Below, piece by piece: positions 47,185 to 54,536 of a DNA stretch of 64,000 nt. Origin of the DNA: Bin87 sp965217175 (lineage in GTDB: Bacteria; Chloroflexota; Dehalococcoidia; Lucifugimonadales; UBA3495); the NCBI GenBank assembly GCA_965217175.1, contig OZ244251.1:1240001-1304000 (forward strand), in the 5' to 3' direction. The stretch's first letter is position 1. The number at the start of each line of letters is the position of its first letter. The notes below the pieces were generated by a model. That model worked only from the letters and a program-made list of their open reading frames with translations. It had not been told where the DNA came from and ran no database searches. The translations under genes and the position numbers were made by a program.

Positions 47185-47234
47185 GACGCCAGCAATCAAT
47201 AGCCATTGATTAACTTTACCAATGTGCACTGATA

Positions 47235-48338
47235 ATGTTATTCGCCCGGTCTAATCAACAGGTAAAGGCTACCAGCACCTCGGATGTATCCGAAGGCATT
47301 GGCCTTGAGTTGTCTGGCCTGAGAAAATCCTTCGGGGCTACGCAAGCGGTATGCGACGTCAACATTGATCTGCGGCCCGGTGAGATTCTGTGTCTGTTGG
47401 GACCCAGCGGGTGCGGCAAAACCACCACTCTGAGGTTGATAGCCGGGTTTGAAACTCCCGACAGCGGCACGATCAGGATTGGCGGACGGTCGGTTTATGG
47501 CGAAGGGATAAACGCGAGCCCCGAGAGTCGCCGCGTCGGTATGGTGTTTCAAGAGGGAGCGTTGTTCCCTCATTTGACGGTGGAGCAGAACATCGCCTTC
47601 GGTTTGCCGAAGGGACGGCAGCGCAAGCAACAGGTCGCTGAGGCGCTGCGGACGGTGGATCTGGAGGGATTTGGCGACCGCTATCCCCACCAACTGTCGG
47701 GCGGGCAACAGCAACGGGTAGCACTGGCCCGGGCATTGGCGCCGGCGCCCGACCTGATCCTGATGGACGAGCCGTTCTCGAGCCTCGATCCGGGTCTGCG
47801 CGAACAATTGCGTCAGGACGTTAAGGGTATCCTGCGGCGTCGCAACGCCACGGTGGTGTGCGTTACGCACGACCAGGAAGAGGCGATGCAGCTGGGCGAT
47901 GTGGTGGCCGTGATGCACGAGGGTCGCGTTGAGCAGTTGGGACCGCCGGAAGAGGTGTTCCATCATCCGGACACCCAGTTCGCTGCGGAGTTTTTCGGTA
48001 CTGCGGACTTCCTGCCGGCGTGGCGGGATGACGAGTACCTGACCAGTGAGGTTGGTAGAGTGCCCTGGCCGGCGTCGTGTTCCACCGGGCGACAGTTGCA
48101 GGTGATGATCCGTCCGGACTGCGTTGACATAGAACCGGCAGACAACGGGGCATGCGTGGTGTTGCAACGGGAATTCAGGGGCGCATTCAACCTGTATACC
48201 GTCGGGTTGCCATCGGGCCACAAAGTGCGCGTGCTAAAGTCTCACCTGGTACATCTGGAGCCGGGCGCGCGGGTGGGGTTGTCGATGCGGAAGGGCCACA
48301 CGATGCAGCCGTTCGTGGACGGCGTAGCACAGGGCTAG
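47235..48338 (+). CDS. Fe(III) ABC transporter ATP-binding protein
   Basis: This 367-residue ATPase powers the iron importer. It has Walker A GPSGCGKTTT, Q-loop VFQEGALFPHLTV, signature LSGGQQQRVALARAL, Walker B LILMDEPFSSLD and the switch His in VTHDQEEAM. A C-terminal domain (residues 245-367) is of the TOBE/FbpC type. It is divergent from the binding-protein and permease genes but completes the set. ATG at 47235 has no clear ribosome site; a GATAAT box overlaps it, so a shorter start is possible. Confidence 0.92.
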   Translation: MLFARSNQQVKATSTSDVSEGIGLELSGLRKSFGATQAVCDVNIDLRPGEILCLLGPSGCGKTTTLRLIAGFETPDSGTIRIGGRSVYGEGINASPESRRVGMVFQEGALFPHLTVEQNIAFGLPKGRQRKQQVAEALRTVDLEGFGDRYPHQLSGGQQQRVALARALAPAPDLILMDEPFSSLDPGLREQLRQDVKGILRRRNATVVCVTHDQEEAMQLGDVVAVMHEGRVEQLGPPEEVFHHPDTQFAAEFFGTADFLPAWRDDEYLTSEVGRVPWPASCSTGRQLQVMIRPDCVDIEPADNGACVVLQREFRGAFNLYTVGLPSGHKVRVLKSHLVHLEPGARVGLSMRKGHTMQPFVDGVAQG

Positions 48339-48360
48339 CGGGGGGTTCACCCTTACCGAG

Positions 48361-48535
48361 CCCTCTCTCATCGACGGAGAGGGGATGATCACCTGCACCC
48401 CAGTTCATCAGGGGAGCGGGCGTGCTGACGGGATTGCCAGGTCGCTAACGCTCCTCGTAATGACGGGAGAAAAGTGCTGCAACAGGATCAGGATGAGCAG
48501 AGGTGGGTGCGTGGTTTCCCGCTTTCGCGGGAAAG
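48361..48535. repeat. Dispersed repeats after iron ATPase gene
   Basis: The gap from 48339 to 48662 holds a CCCTCTC/GAGAGGGG hairpin (48361-48384), a GATTGCCAGGTCGCTAACGC copy (48431-48450), a degenerate CAGGATCAGGATGAGC copy near 48482 and a TTTCCCGC/GCGGGAAA hairpin near 48513-48534. No gene is seen. Confidence 0.65.
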
Positions 48536-48596
48536 ACGGGGGTTGGGCTGCTGGCAATGGCCGCGGGGCGCGTCTGCAACCGGTGAGCTATTGCGG

Positions 48597-48602
48597 TATA
48601 AT
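48597..48602 (+). promoter_or_regulatory. -10 box before DtxR-type regulator
   Basis: A perfect TATAAT lies 61 bp upstream of the GTG start. The -35 (CTGCAA) is weak. Confidence 0.4.
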
Positions 48603-48662
48603 TTTTGCACCGCAGATGGGTAGACCCAAAGTGGTCGGCGATCCCCTGCCCAAGAGTGAAGC

Positions 48663-49424
48663 GTGCCACGTCCTCGAAAATCTGCCCCTGACACGATTGC
48701 CCACGGCCACGATGGGCCGGAACGGCTGTCTCCCGTTACGGAGAACTATCTGCTGTCCCTGTACAAGATGTGGGAAGACGCGGATATTCCGACCCTCACG
48801 CAGCTAACCGAGGCGTTGCGGCAGTTGCCGCCCACCGAAGGATTGGGCACGTCGGTGCCGTCGGTGGCCGGGATGCTGCGCCGGATGCAGAAGCAGGGTT
48901 TGGTCGACATAGGTACGGACAAGCGAATCAGGTTGACGGGTCGGGGAAAGACAGAGGGCGAGAACATCGCGCGGCGGCACAGGCTGGCGGAGTGGCTGGT
49001 GGTAAGTCTGTTGGGCATGGAGCTCCACGAGGCTCACATTGAAGCGCACCAGCTGGAGCACGGTATGTCTCCGGCCATGGAAGCCAAGCTGATGGAACGG
49101 CTGGGGAATCCGACGCGCTCGCCGTTCGGATGGCCGATTCCCGGAACCGGGGCGTCGGCTCCGGCGCCCGGGGCGGTTACGCTGGAGAACGCCACCAGCG
49201 GCGTGCCGTACGTGGTTGACCGGGTACCGGAAGAAGACGCCGAGCTGCTGAAGTTCCTGGGTGGAGCCAACCTGGTGCCCGAACATCAGATAACCTTGCT
49301 GGAAGCGATGCCTTACCTGGGAGTGATGCACGTTGCCACCGAGGTGGACACCATATCAATCGGCTACAACGTAGCGCGGCAAATCGTGGTGCGGCCCTCA
49401 GCGGAGAACGCTGGGGTCGACTAA
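48663..49424 (+). CDS. DtxR/MntR-type metal-dependent regulator
   Basis: This 253-residue protein has a winged helix-turn-helix (LSPVTENYLLSLYKMWEDAD to SVAGMLRRMQKQGLVDIG, residues 23-82), a metal-binding dimerisation domain (ENIARRHRLAEWLVVSLLGMELHEAHIEAHQLEHGMS, with the family's Glu/His ligands) and a C-terminal SH3/FeoA-like domain (from about 165). It should sense Fe(II) or Mn(II) and control uptake genes; the iron ABC genes next to it are the natural targets. Start GTG at 48663. It converges on the TPP gene and overlaps its stop by 4 bp. Confidence 0.9.
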   Translation: MPRPRKSAPDTIAHGHDGPERLSPVTENYLLSLYKMWEDADIPTLTQLTEALRQLPPTEGLGTSVPSVAGMLRRMQKQGLVDIGTDKRIRLTGRGKTEGENIARRHRLAEWLVVSLLGMELHEAHIEAHQLEHGMSPAMEAKLMERLGNPTRSPFGWPIPGTGASAPAPGAVTLENATSGVPYVVDRVPEEDAELLKFLGGANLVPEHQITLLEAMPYLGVMHVATEVDTISIGYNVARQIVVRPSAENAGVD

Positions 49425-49990
49425 TCCGGATCGGCGAGGGCGCGCCGGACCTGGGCCCAGCCTTCGGCCATGGCGCGGTCTGGCAGGGGCGGCTGCTCGG
49501 CGTCGGGAATGACCTTGACGGCGACGAGCACGGGCCCGTGGCGCTGCATGATATCTTCCAGTCCGATGAGGAATTCTTCCAGGTTGTCGAACCGGCAGGT
49601 GTGGGAATAGCCGGCGCTGCGGGCCATGCCCTCGAAGTCCACGTTGCTGAACCCGGGGATGGGGACGCCGTCGGTGGAAGAGTGAACGGCGTCTTCGAGA
49701 ACGAAGTGGACCAGGTTGGCAGGGGAGGCTTCGCCGATGGTGGCGAGGCTGCCGAGATCGGTGCGCAGGGTAGCGTCGCAGTCCAGCACGAGCACACGAC
49801 GGCCGGGCTGGGCGAGGGACAGGCCCAGGCCAACAGCGGGAGCACGATCCATGCAGTCGGTGAGGTCGATGTCCAGCTCACGGCGCTGGGAGACCTGGTG
49901 CCAGTTGCGCAGGGCGGCCGACGTGGAGACGACCAGGGCGTCGCTGCGATGGAAATTGATGGCACGGGCGACTTCGTGGGAGGGTATCAT
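49421..49990 (-). CDS. TPP-decarboxylase beta-like subunit with degenerate cofactor motif
   Basis: This 189-residue protein is a paralogue of the beta subunit at 50342 (AVGLGLSLAQPGRRVLVLDCDATLRTDLGSLATI). In active enzymes the TPP/Mg motif is GDGS...NN; here GDG is replaced by CDA (71-73) and the NN pair by ED (99-100). It therefore probably does not bind TPP in the usual way. A structural or regulatory subunit, or a changed enzyme, is possible. It overlaps the small membrane protein gene (ATGA) and is the last gene of the set. Confidence 0.78.
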   Translation of the reverse strand: MIPSHEVARAINFHRSDALVVSTSAALRNWHQVSQRRELDIDLTDCMDRAPAVGLGLSLAQPGRRVLVLDCDATLRTDLGSLATIGEASPANLVHFVLEDAVHSSTDGVPIPGFSNVDFEGMARSAGYSHTCRFDNLEEFLIGLEDIMQRHGPVLVAVKVIPDAEQPPLPDRAMAEGWAQVRRALADPD

Positions 49991-50223
49991 CGGGTTCCCT
50001 CACTGTTGAAGTCGTCCGGCGATGCGTCATCGCGGTCCTGTATGATTTGCCGGCGGCGGTAGGAAACCATGAGGTAAAGCCCGGTGGGGATGAGGGCTGC
50101 ACCCGGGATTGCCTTGAAGGCATTGAATTCCACGAAACCCGACCAAAGCAGGTAGAATCCGGCCACGACGATTGCCGAGGACAGGAGCCTGCCGAGGATG
50201 CCGCGAAGGGGGTTATTGAGCAT
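49987..50223 (-). CDS. Small two-helix membrane protein
   Basis: This 78-residue protein has two predicted helices (SSAIVVAGFYLLWSGFVEF and AIPGAALIPTGLYLMVS) with a short loop and a charged tail (RRRQIIQDRDDASPDDF). It is not recognised. Its stop overlaps the degenerate TPP subunit start by four bases, so the two are translated together, which hints at a membrane anchor for that subunit. This is inference. Confidence 0.7.
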   Translation of the reverse strand: MLNNPLRGILGRLLSSAIVVAGFYLLWSGFVEFNAFKAIPGAALIPTGLYLMVSYRRRQIIQDRDDASPDDFNSEGTR

Positions 50224-50254
50224 GGGGGAGGTTATCCTGCGCCGGCGTTACAAA

Positions 50255-50280
50255 CCCAACCCCCTCCCAAAGGGAGAGGG
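50255..50280. repeat. CCCTCCC/GGGAGAGGG hairpin repeat
   Basis: A short copy of the hairpin family lies in the 118-bp gap between the beta subunit gene and the small membrane protein gene. Confidence 0.55.
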
Positions 50281-50341
50281 AGTTTGATGACGGGTGGTGT
50301 GCGCCCAACTGTTGGCCATCTCCCACCGGGAGCGGGATGAT

Positions 50342-50935
50342 TTAGTCGGCGGAGAGGTTGGCGGTGACTTCGGTGAAGGCCTGCTGCGCCGAACGGGAAG
50401 CGCGCTGGCGGAACTGGACCGGCGTGTTCTCGATTTCGGGTTCCACAGAGAGGTGGATGAATACGGGGCCTTCGGCAGCCAAAACTTCGTCCATGCCGTT
50501 GGTCAGGTCTTCCAGGTTGTCGTAGGAGAATACGGCGGCATAGCCGGCGCCGCGGGCCAGTTCAGTCCAGTCGCTGACGCCATCGGAGCCAGGAATTGGC
50601 TGTCCGCCGGTAACGGCATACACGCCGTTATTGAAGAGGAAGTGGTAGAAGTTTTTGGGCTGCTTGGTGGAGGTTGTAACCAGCGCTCCGAGATTCATGA
50701 GGAGGCTGCCGTCGCCGTCCAGCACGAAGACTTTGCGGCCGGGCTGGGCGAGGGCAACGCCGAGACCGACGTTGCTGGCCTTGCCCATAGCGCCGGAGAT
50801 GGGCAGGTCCAGGGGTTGGTTGGTGGTAACGGTGGGTAGACCGAAGCGCACGTTGCCGGCGTTCATGGTCGGGATGATGACGGCGTCGTCGCGCTTGCTG
50901 TCGATGATGCGGACGGCATCGGTATTGTTAATCAT
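50342..50935 (-). CDS. TPP-dependent decarboxylase beta subunit (sulfopyruvate/phosphonopyruvate type)
   Basis: This 197-residue protein is the TPP-binding half of a two-subunit decarboxylase like ComE or phosphonopyruvate decarboxylase. The full TPP/Mg motif is present: DGDGS at 73-77 and NN at 102-103. MGKASNVGLGVALAQPGRKVFVL is typical of the family. It follows the alpha subunit by 53 bp. Substrate is not set; sulfopyruvate, phosphonopyruvate or another 2-oxo acid are the family options. Confidence 0.88.
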   Translation of the reverse strand: MINNTDAVRIIDSKRDDAVIIPTMNAGNVRFGLPTVTTNQPLDLPISGAMGKASNVGLGVALAQPGRKVFVLDGDGSLLMNLGALVTTSTKQPKNFYHFLFNNGVYAVTGGQPIPGSDGVSDWTELARGAGYAAVFSYDNLEDLTNGMDEVLAAEGPVFIHLSVEPEIENTPVQFRQRASRSAQQAFTEVTANLSAD

Positions 50936-50988
50936 CAGGGTGTACTCCAGAGGATAGTGGTTTGATGAATGGGACTGCGCGATGGTAT

Positions 50989-51501
50989 CTAGGAGCCGAA
51001 TTCGGTACCGATGAGCACGCCAACGGGCCGATTGAGGCGTTGGGCTTCTTCGAAGGCGATGCTGATGCGGTCGGCGTCATCGTCGGTTTCAACCAGGTAA
51101 TAATTTATTCCCCAGGCATGAAGGATATGCTCGATAAAACGGCCGGCGGAGTCTGGCGTAGGGCCGCGCCGGGTCCAGCCGCGGTAACCAATCAGCAGAA
51201 CCAGGGGTTGGTTCAGGTCGAGGCTGAGGCCGCGGATAGAATCGCCGGCCTCAAAGACGCCGGTGTTCTGAATGAGGACGACCGGTTTGGCTCCACCGAC
51301 CCAGAGTCCGGCGGCGACGGCCATGGTTTCGCCTTCGCGGCAGACCGGGACCAGATCGAGGGTGGGTTCTTCCATCATCATGTTATAGAGGAAGTTAGTT
51401 TCGCTGTCGGGAAGCCAAACCACGTGTGAAACATTGTTCTTGATTAGTTCGCCGACGAGGCAAGCCGGGTGCAGAATGGATTCGTGGGCGGCTGTAGTCA
51501 T
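50989..51501 (-). CDS. TPP-dependent decarboxylase alpha subunit (sulfopyruvate/phosphonopyruvate type)
   Basis: This 170-residue protein is the pyrimidine-binding half (ComD-like). It has LIKNNVSHVVWLPDSETNFLYN, the conserved Glu in CREGETMAVAAGLWVGGAKPVVLIQNTG and LVLLIGYRG. ATG at 51501 is chosen because GGAG is 8 nt upstream; longer frames run into repeats. With the beta subunit it should form an alpha-beta decarboxylase. No clear promoter is seen because the upstream 300 bp is repeat-rich. Confidence 0.88.
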   Translation of the reverse strand: MTTAAHESILHPACLVGELIKNNVSHVVWLPDSETNFLYNMMMEEPTLDLVPVCREGETMAVAAGLWVGGAKPVVLIQNTGVFEAGDSIRGLSLDLNQPLVLLIGYRGWTRRGPTPDSAGRFIEHILHAWGINYYLVETDDDADRISIAFEEAQRLNRPVGVLIGTEFGS

Positions 51502-51596
51502 TATCGCGGCTCCTTGAATGATGCGCGGTGATTGAAAGTCGGTTGTTATGTGGTCGGCATTATATGGTTTGGCATTTGGGGCGTCAATGAGCGGGG

Positions 51597-51780
51597 CCGG
51601 CGACGGGCTCAGGATGAGCGGGGGTTCACCCTCACCCCAGCCCTCTCCCATGAAGGGAGAGGGGGCCGAATCCAACACGGATGGGCAGGATTGTTGGGTG
51701 CGGTGGCGGCGGGATTGCCACGCTTGCCCCGACGCTCACCCATGAAGGGAGAGGGGCATCTTGCGCCTCTCCCAACCGTG
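51597..51780. repeat. Dispersed repeats between asnS and TPP genes
   Basis: The 300-bp gap 51502-51801 holds a degenerate GACGGGCTCAGGATGAGCGG copy (51603-51622), a CCCTCTCCC/GGGAGAGGG hairpin (51641-51663), a GATTGCCACGCTTG fragment (51714) and a GGGAGAGG/CCTCTCCC hairpin (51747-51773). No gene is seen. Confidence 0.7.
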
Positions 51781-51801
51781 CCGGTGAAGGGAGGGGAGTG
51801 G

Positions 51802-53208
51802 TTAGAATTCGGCGTTGCGGGGGGTGCGGGGGAAGGCGATTACGTCGCGGATGTTCTGCATTCCGGTGGCGAATTGGACGGTGCGCTCGAAGCCCAGACC
51901 GAAGCCGGCATGGGGCGTGGTTCCGTAGCGACGCAGGTCGAGATACCACCAGTAGGGGGCTTCGTCGAGACCCGACTCGGCCATCCGGGATTGTAGGACG
52001 TCGAGACGTTCTTCGCGCTGGCTGCCGCCGATGATTTCGCCGATGCGCGGCACCAGCACGTCCATGGCGCGGACGGTGCGACCATCGTCGCTGAGTCTCA
52101 TATAGAACGCCTTGATGGAGCTGGGGTAGTCGGTGACGATGACGGGCTTTCCGACCTTGCGTTCGGTAAGGTAGCGTTCGTGTTCGGACTGAAGGTCCAG
52201 GCCCCAGTCGACGGGGTACTCGAAGGATTCGCCGGAGGATTTGAGGGCGTTGATGGCCTCGGTGTAGGTCATGCGCTCGAATTCGACGGAGGCGATGCTT
52301 TCCAGCGTGGTGATGAGTTCCTTGTCGTAGAATTGGTTGAAGAAGGCCATATCGTCGGGACAGGTTTCGAGGACGTGGGCGAACAGGAAGCGCAGGAAAT
52401 CCTCGGCCAGATCTGCCAGGCCATCGAGGTCGCAGAAGGCAACCTCGGGTTCAACCATCCAGAACTCGGCCAGGTGACGCGAGGTGTTGGAATTCTCGGC
52501 GCGGAAGGTGGGGCCGAAGGTGTACACATCGGTCATGGACTGGGCGAAGATCTCGGCCTCCAGCTGGCCGCTGACGGTCAGGAACGCCGGTCGGCCAAAG
52601 AAGTCCTGGCTGTTGTCGACGGAACCGTCCTGGGTGGGCGGGTTGTCGACATCGAGGGTGGTGACGCGGAACATGGCGCCGGCGCCCTCGGCGTCGCTGG
52701 CGGTGATGATGGGAGTCTGGATGTAGAGGAATCCGCGTTGCTGGAAGAACTGGTGGATGCCGAAGGCCATTGCGTTGCGGACGCGGGCCATGGCGCCGAA
52801 GGTGTTGGTGCGGGGGCGCAGGTGGGCGAGCTCGCGGAGGAATTCGAGGGTGTGCCGTTTTTTCTGGAGGGGGTATTGCTCGGGGTCGGCGCCGCCGAGC
52901 TGCTCGATGCTTTGGGCGAGAATCTCGTAGCGCTGGCCGCGGCCCAGGGATTCCTGGAGGGTGCCGGCGACGCTGACGCTGCAACCAGTGCTGAGCTGTC
53001 CGACCAATGCCTGGTCGGGGCAGGTGGCGTCGACGACTATCTGGAGGTCGGCAAAGGAGGAGCCGTCGTTGATCTGTACGAAGGCGACTGCGCCAGAGGA
53101 ACGGACGGTTTTTACCCAACCCTTGACGACGAGGGGGTCGTTGGCATCAGGTAGTTCATCAAGGCTAAGCAGGTCTTTGATGCGAGTGCGCGGCTGCGAG
53201 GTTGGCAT
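51802..53208 (-). CDS. asnS: Asparaginyl-tRNA synthetase
   Basis: This 468-residue class IIb synthetase has an N-terminal OB fold (VKGWVKTVRSSGAVAFVQINDGS) and the class II motifs: PIITASDAEGAGAMF, TFGPTFRAENSNTSRHLAEFWMVEPE (motif 2) and GFGLGFERTVQFATGMQNIRDVIAFPRTP (motif 3). The AENSNT form favours Asn over Asp. AsnS occurs beside GatCA, which then probably serves mainly Gln-tRNA(Gln). ATG at 53208. Last gene of the minus-strand run from 57226. Confidence 0.95.
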   Translation of the reverse strand: MPTSQPRTRIKDLLSLDELPDANDPLVVKGWVKTVRSSGAVAFVQINDGSSFADLQIVVDATCPDQALVGQLSTGCSVSVAGTLQESLGRGQRYEILAQSIEQLGGADPEQYPLQKKRHTLEFLRELAHLRPRTNTFGAMARVRNAMAFGIHQFFQQRGFLYIQTPIITASDAEGAGAMFRVTTLDVDNPPTQDGSVDNSQDFFGRPAFLTVSGQLEAEIFAQSMTDVYTFGPTFRAENSNTSRHLAEFWMVEPEVAFCDLDGLADLAEDFLRFLFAHVLETCPDDMAFFNQFYDKELITTLESIASVEFERMTYTEAINALKSSGESFEYPVDWGLDLQSEHERYLTERKVGKPVIVTDYPSSIKAFYMRLSDDGRTVRAMDVLVPRIGEIIGGSQREERLDVLQSRMAESGLDEAPYWWYLDLRRYGTTPHAGFGLGFERTVQFATGMQNIRDVIAFPRTPRNAEF

Positions 53209-53260
53209 GGCGTACCTCCGATTTGATTGGGCGGGGACGTTGTCGGCGCCGGTGGATGGG

Positions 53261-54211
53261 TTAGCCGGCCAGGGTGACCAGGAGTTGAGGGACTGGATTA
53301 TCTCGTAAAAATGCTTCTATTTCTTGAAAGAGCCCAGCGAAATCATCGGGGTTGTTTTGCTTCGGGGTCAGGTTAACGGAAGGGAGAATATCCGGATGGG
53401 TACTGGCGAATTCGTCCCACGCTTCGACGATGTATTCGGCGCGGGCCAAATCGTCCAAATCGGAGAATGAAAAACCGGTGGCTAAGCCTGGGGCAGGGTA
53501 CCTTTCCAGCACATCAAAGATTTGATTCACTACTGCGGAGATTTCACGCACGCCGGCTTTCGTCTCAACGAAGTCGGCAACTGCAATTGGCACGTTGGGG
53601 TTATCGCTTTCAATTTCGTGAGCATAAGGGGCCGGCAAAGTGGCATCAGAGAGCCGTTGAATGAGCCGGTTCAGCCAGATTTTGACAGACGCAATCCGCG
53701 GGGAATAATCACTCGCGGCAACCGCGGTTGGGAGGAGGTATTCCGTAAAGGCGCCGATCTGTTGCAGCATAATCCGGAGGGCGCCCAAAAAACCGCGACC
53801 CAAGTGTATGACCTCGGAAACCGGAATTGATACGGTGGCCGTATCTGGGTCGTATTGATAAACGGGCGATAGGGCGGCGGGTTCGGCCAGGCGGTACGAG
53901 GCCAGTCTGGCGGCCTGCTCCGGGGAGGGCCAGAGTTGACGAGGAACCGGGATGTCGCCAGAGCGTTTTTCGGCTTGGGCGATGTCGTAAGCGGCCTGCA
54001 TACGATACCAGGAGCCAGGGCTGCTGCCGAATACCTTGCCCACGCGGATGGCCATTTCCGGTGAGAGGCCGGCGCGTCCGGAAACCAATTCAGACAGTTC
54101 GCTGGCGGGGACGCCAAGAGATGCCGCGGCTTCCGGGATGGTGAGGCCGAGGGGTTCGATGCACTCGTGAAGGATAATTGGCCCCGGATGGGCCGGGTCT
54201 TGCAGCGGCAT
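53261..54211 (-). CDS. higA: HigA-type antitoxin with long C-terminal extension
   Basis: This 316-residue protein starts with a HigA domain (PAHPGPIILHECIEPLGLTIPEAAASLGVPASELSELVSGRAGLSPEMAIRVGKVFGSSPGSWYRMQ, residues 6-72), an XRE helix-turn-helix that should bind the operon promoter and neutralise HigB. Usual HigA proteins end near residue 100. Here a further 230 residues follow that I do not recognise; they look helical and hold VKIWLNRLIQRLSDAT and a tail EIEAFLRDNPVPQLL. ATG at 54211 follows GGAG by 8 nt. It is 27 bp after higB. Confidence 0.85.
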   Translation of the reverse strand: MPLQDPAHPGPIILHECIEPLGLTIPEAAASLGVPASELSELVSGRAGLSPEMAIRVGKVFGSSPGSWYRMQAAYDIAQAEKRSGDIPVPRQLWPSPEQAARLASYRLAEPAALSPVYQYDPDTATVSIPVSEVIHLGRGFLGALRIMLQQIGAFTEYLLPTAVAASDYSPRIASVKIWLNRLIQRLSDATLPAPYAHEIESDNPNVPIAVADFVETKAGVREISAVVNQIFDVLERYPAPGLATGFSFSDLDDLARAEYIVEAWDEFASTHPDILPSVNLTPKQNNPDDFAGLFQEIEAFLRDNPVPQLLVTLAG

Positions 54212-54238
54212 TTTCCCTGCTCCTGTCCTTTGTTCAGG

Positions 54239-54517
54239 CTAATGATAGTCTATCAAATCGACATCGCAAGCATTTGGGCCGGTGAATCGAAAGACCACGC
54301 GCCAGTTGCGGGACACGGTGACTGCCCAATAGCCGGCAAGGTCGCCCACCAGGGGATGCAAGTCGAACCCCGGTTTGTCCATATCCATGTGATCCCCGGC
54401 CTGCTCCAAACTAGTCAAGATGAAATGAATTTTATCGGAGTACTGGGGCGGTACCCGCCGGCGCTCGTTCTTTTCATAGAAACGCCGGAGACCATTGTGC
54501 CGGAAATTGACGATCAC
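54239..54517 (-). CDS. higB: HigB-type mRNA interferase toxin (RelE/ParE fold)
   Basis: This 92-residue protein has the HigB pattern: IVNFRHNGLRRFYEKNERRRVPPQYSDKIHFILTSLEQA at the start, then DLHPLVGDLAGYWAVTVSRNWRVVFRF and the final DVDLIDYH. Members cleave mRNA at the ribosome. GTG at 54517 aligns with the family start and lies 19 bp after the gatA stop. The toxin-before-antitoxin order is that of higBA. Key His/Arg residues appear kept, so it is probably active. Confidence 0.88.
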   Translation of the reverse strand: MIVNFRHNGLRRFYEKNERRRVPPQYSDKIHFILTSLEQAGDHMDMDKPGFDLHPLVGDLAGYWAVTVSRNWRVVFRFTGPNACDVDLIDYH

Positions 54518-54536
54518 GAATAACCGCCGTAGCCCG

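Noticed and set aside
51802..53208. Possible plus-strand gene opposite asnS (324 codons)
   Set aside because: Gly/Val/Glu-rich shadow; asnS motifs are intact on the minus strand.
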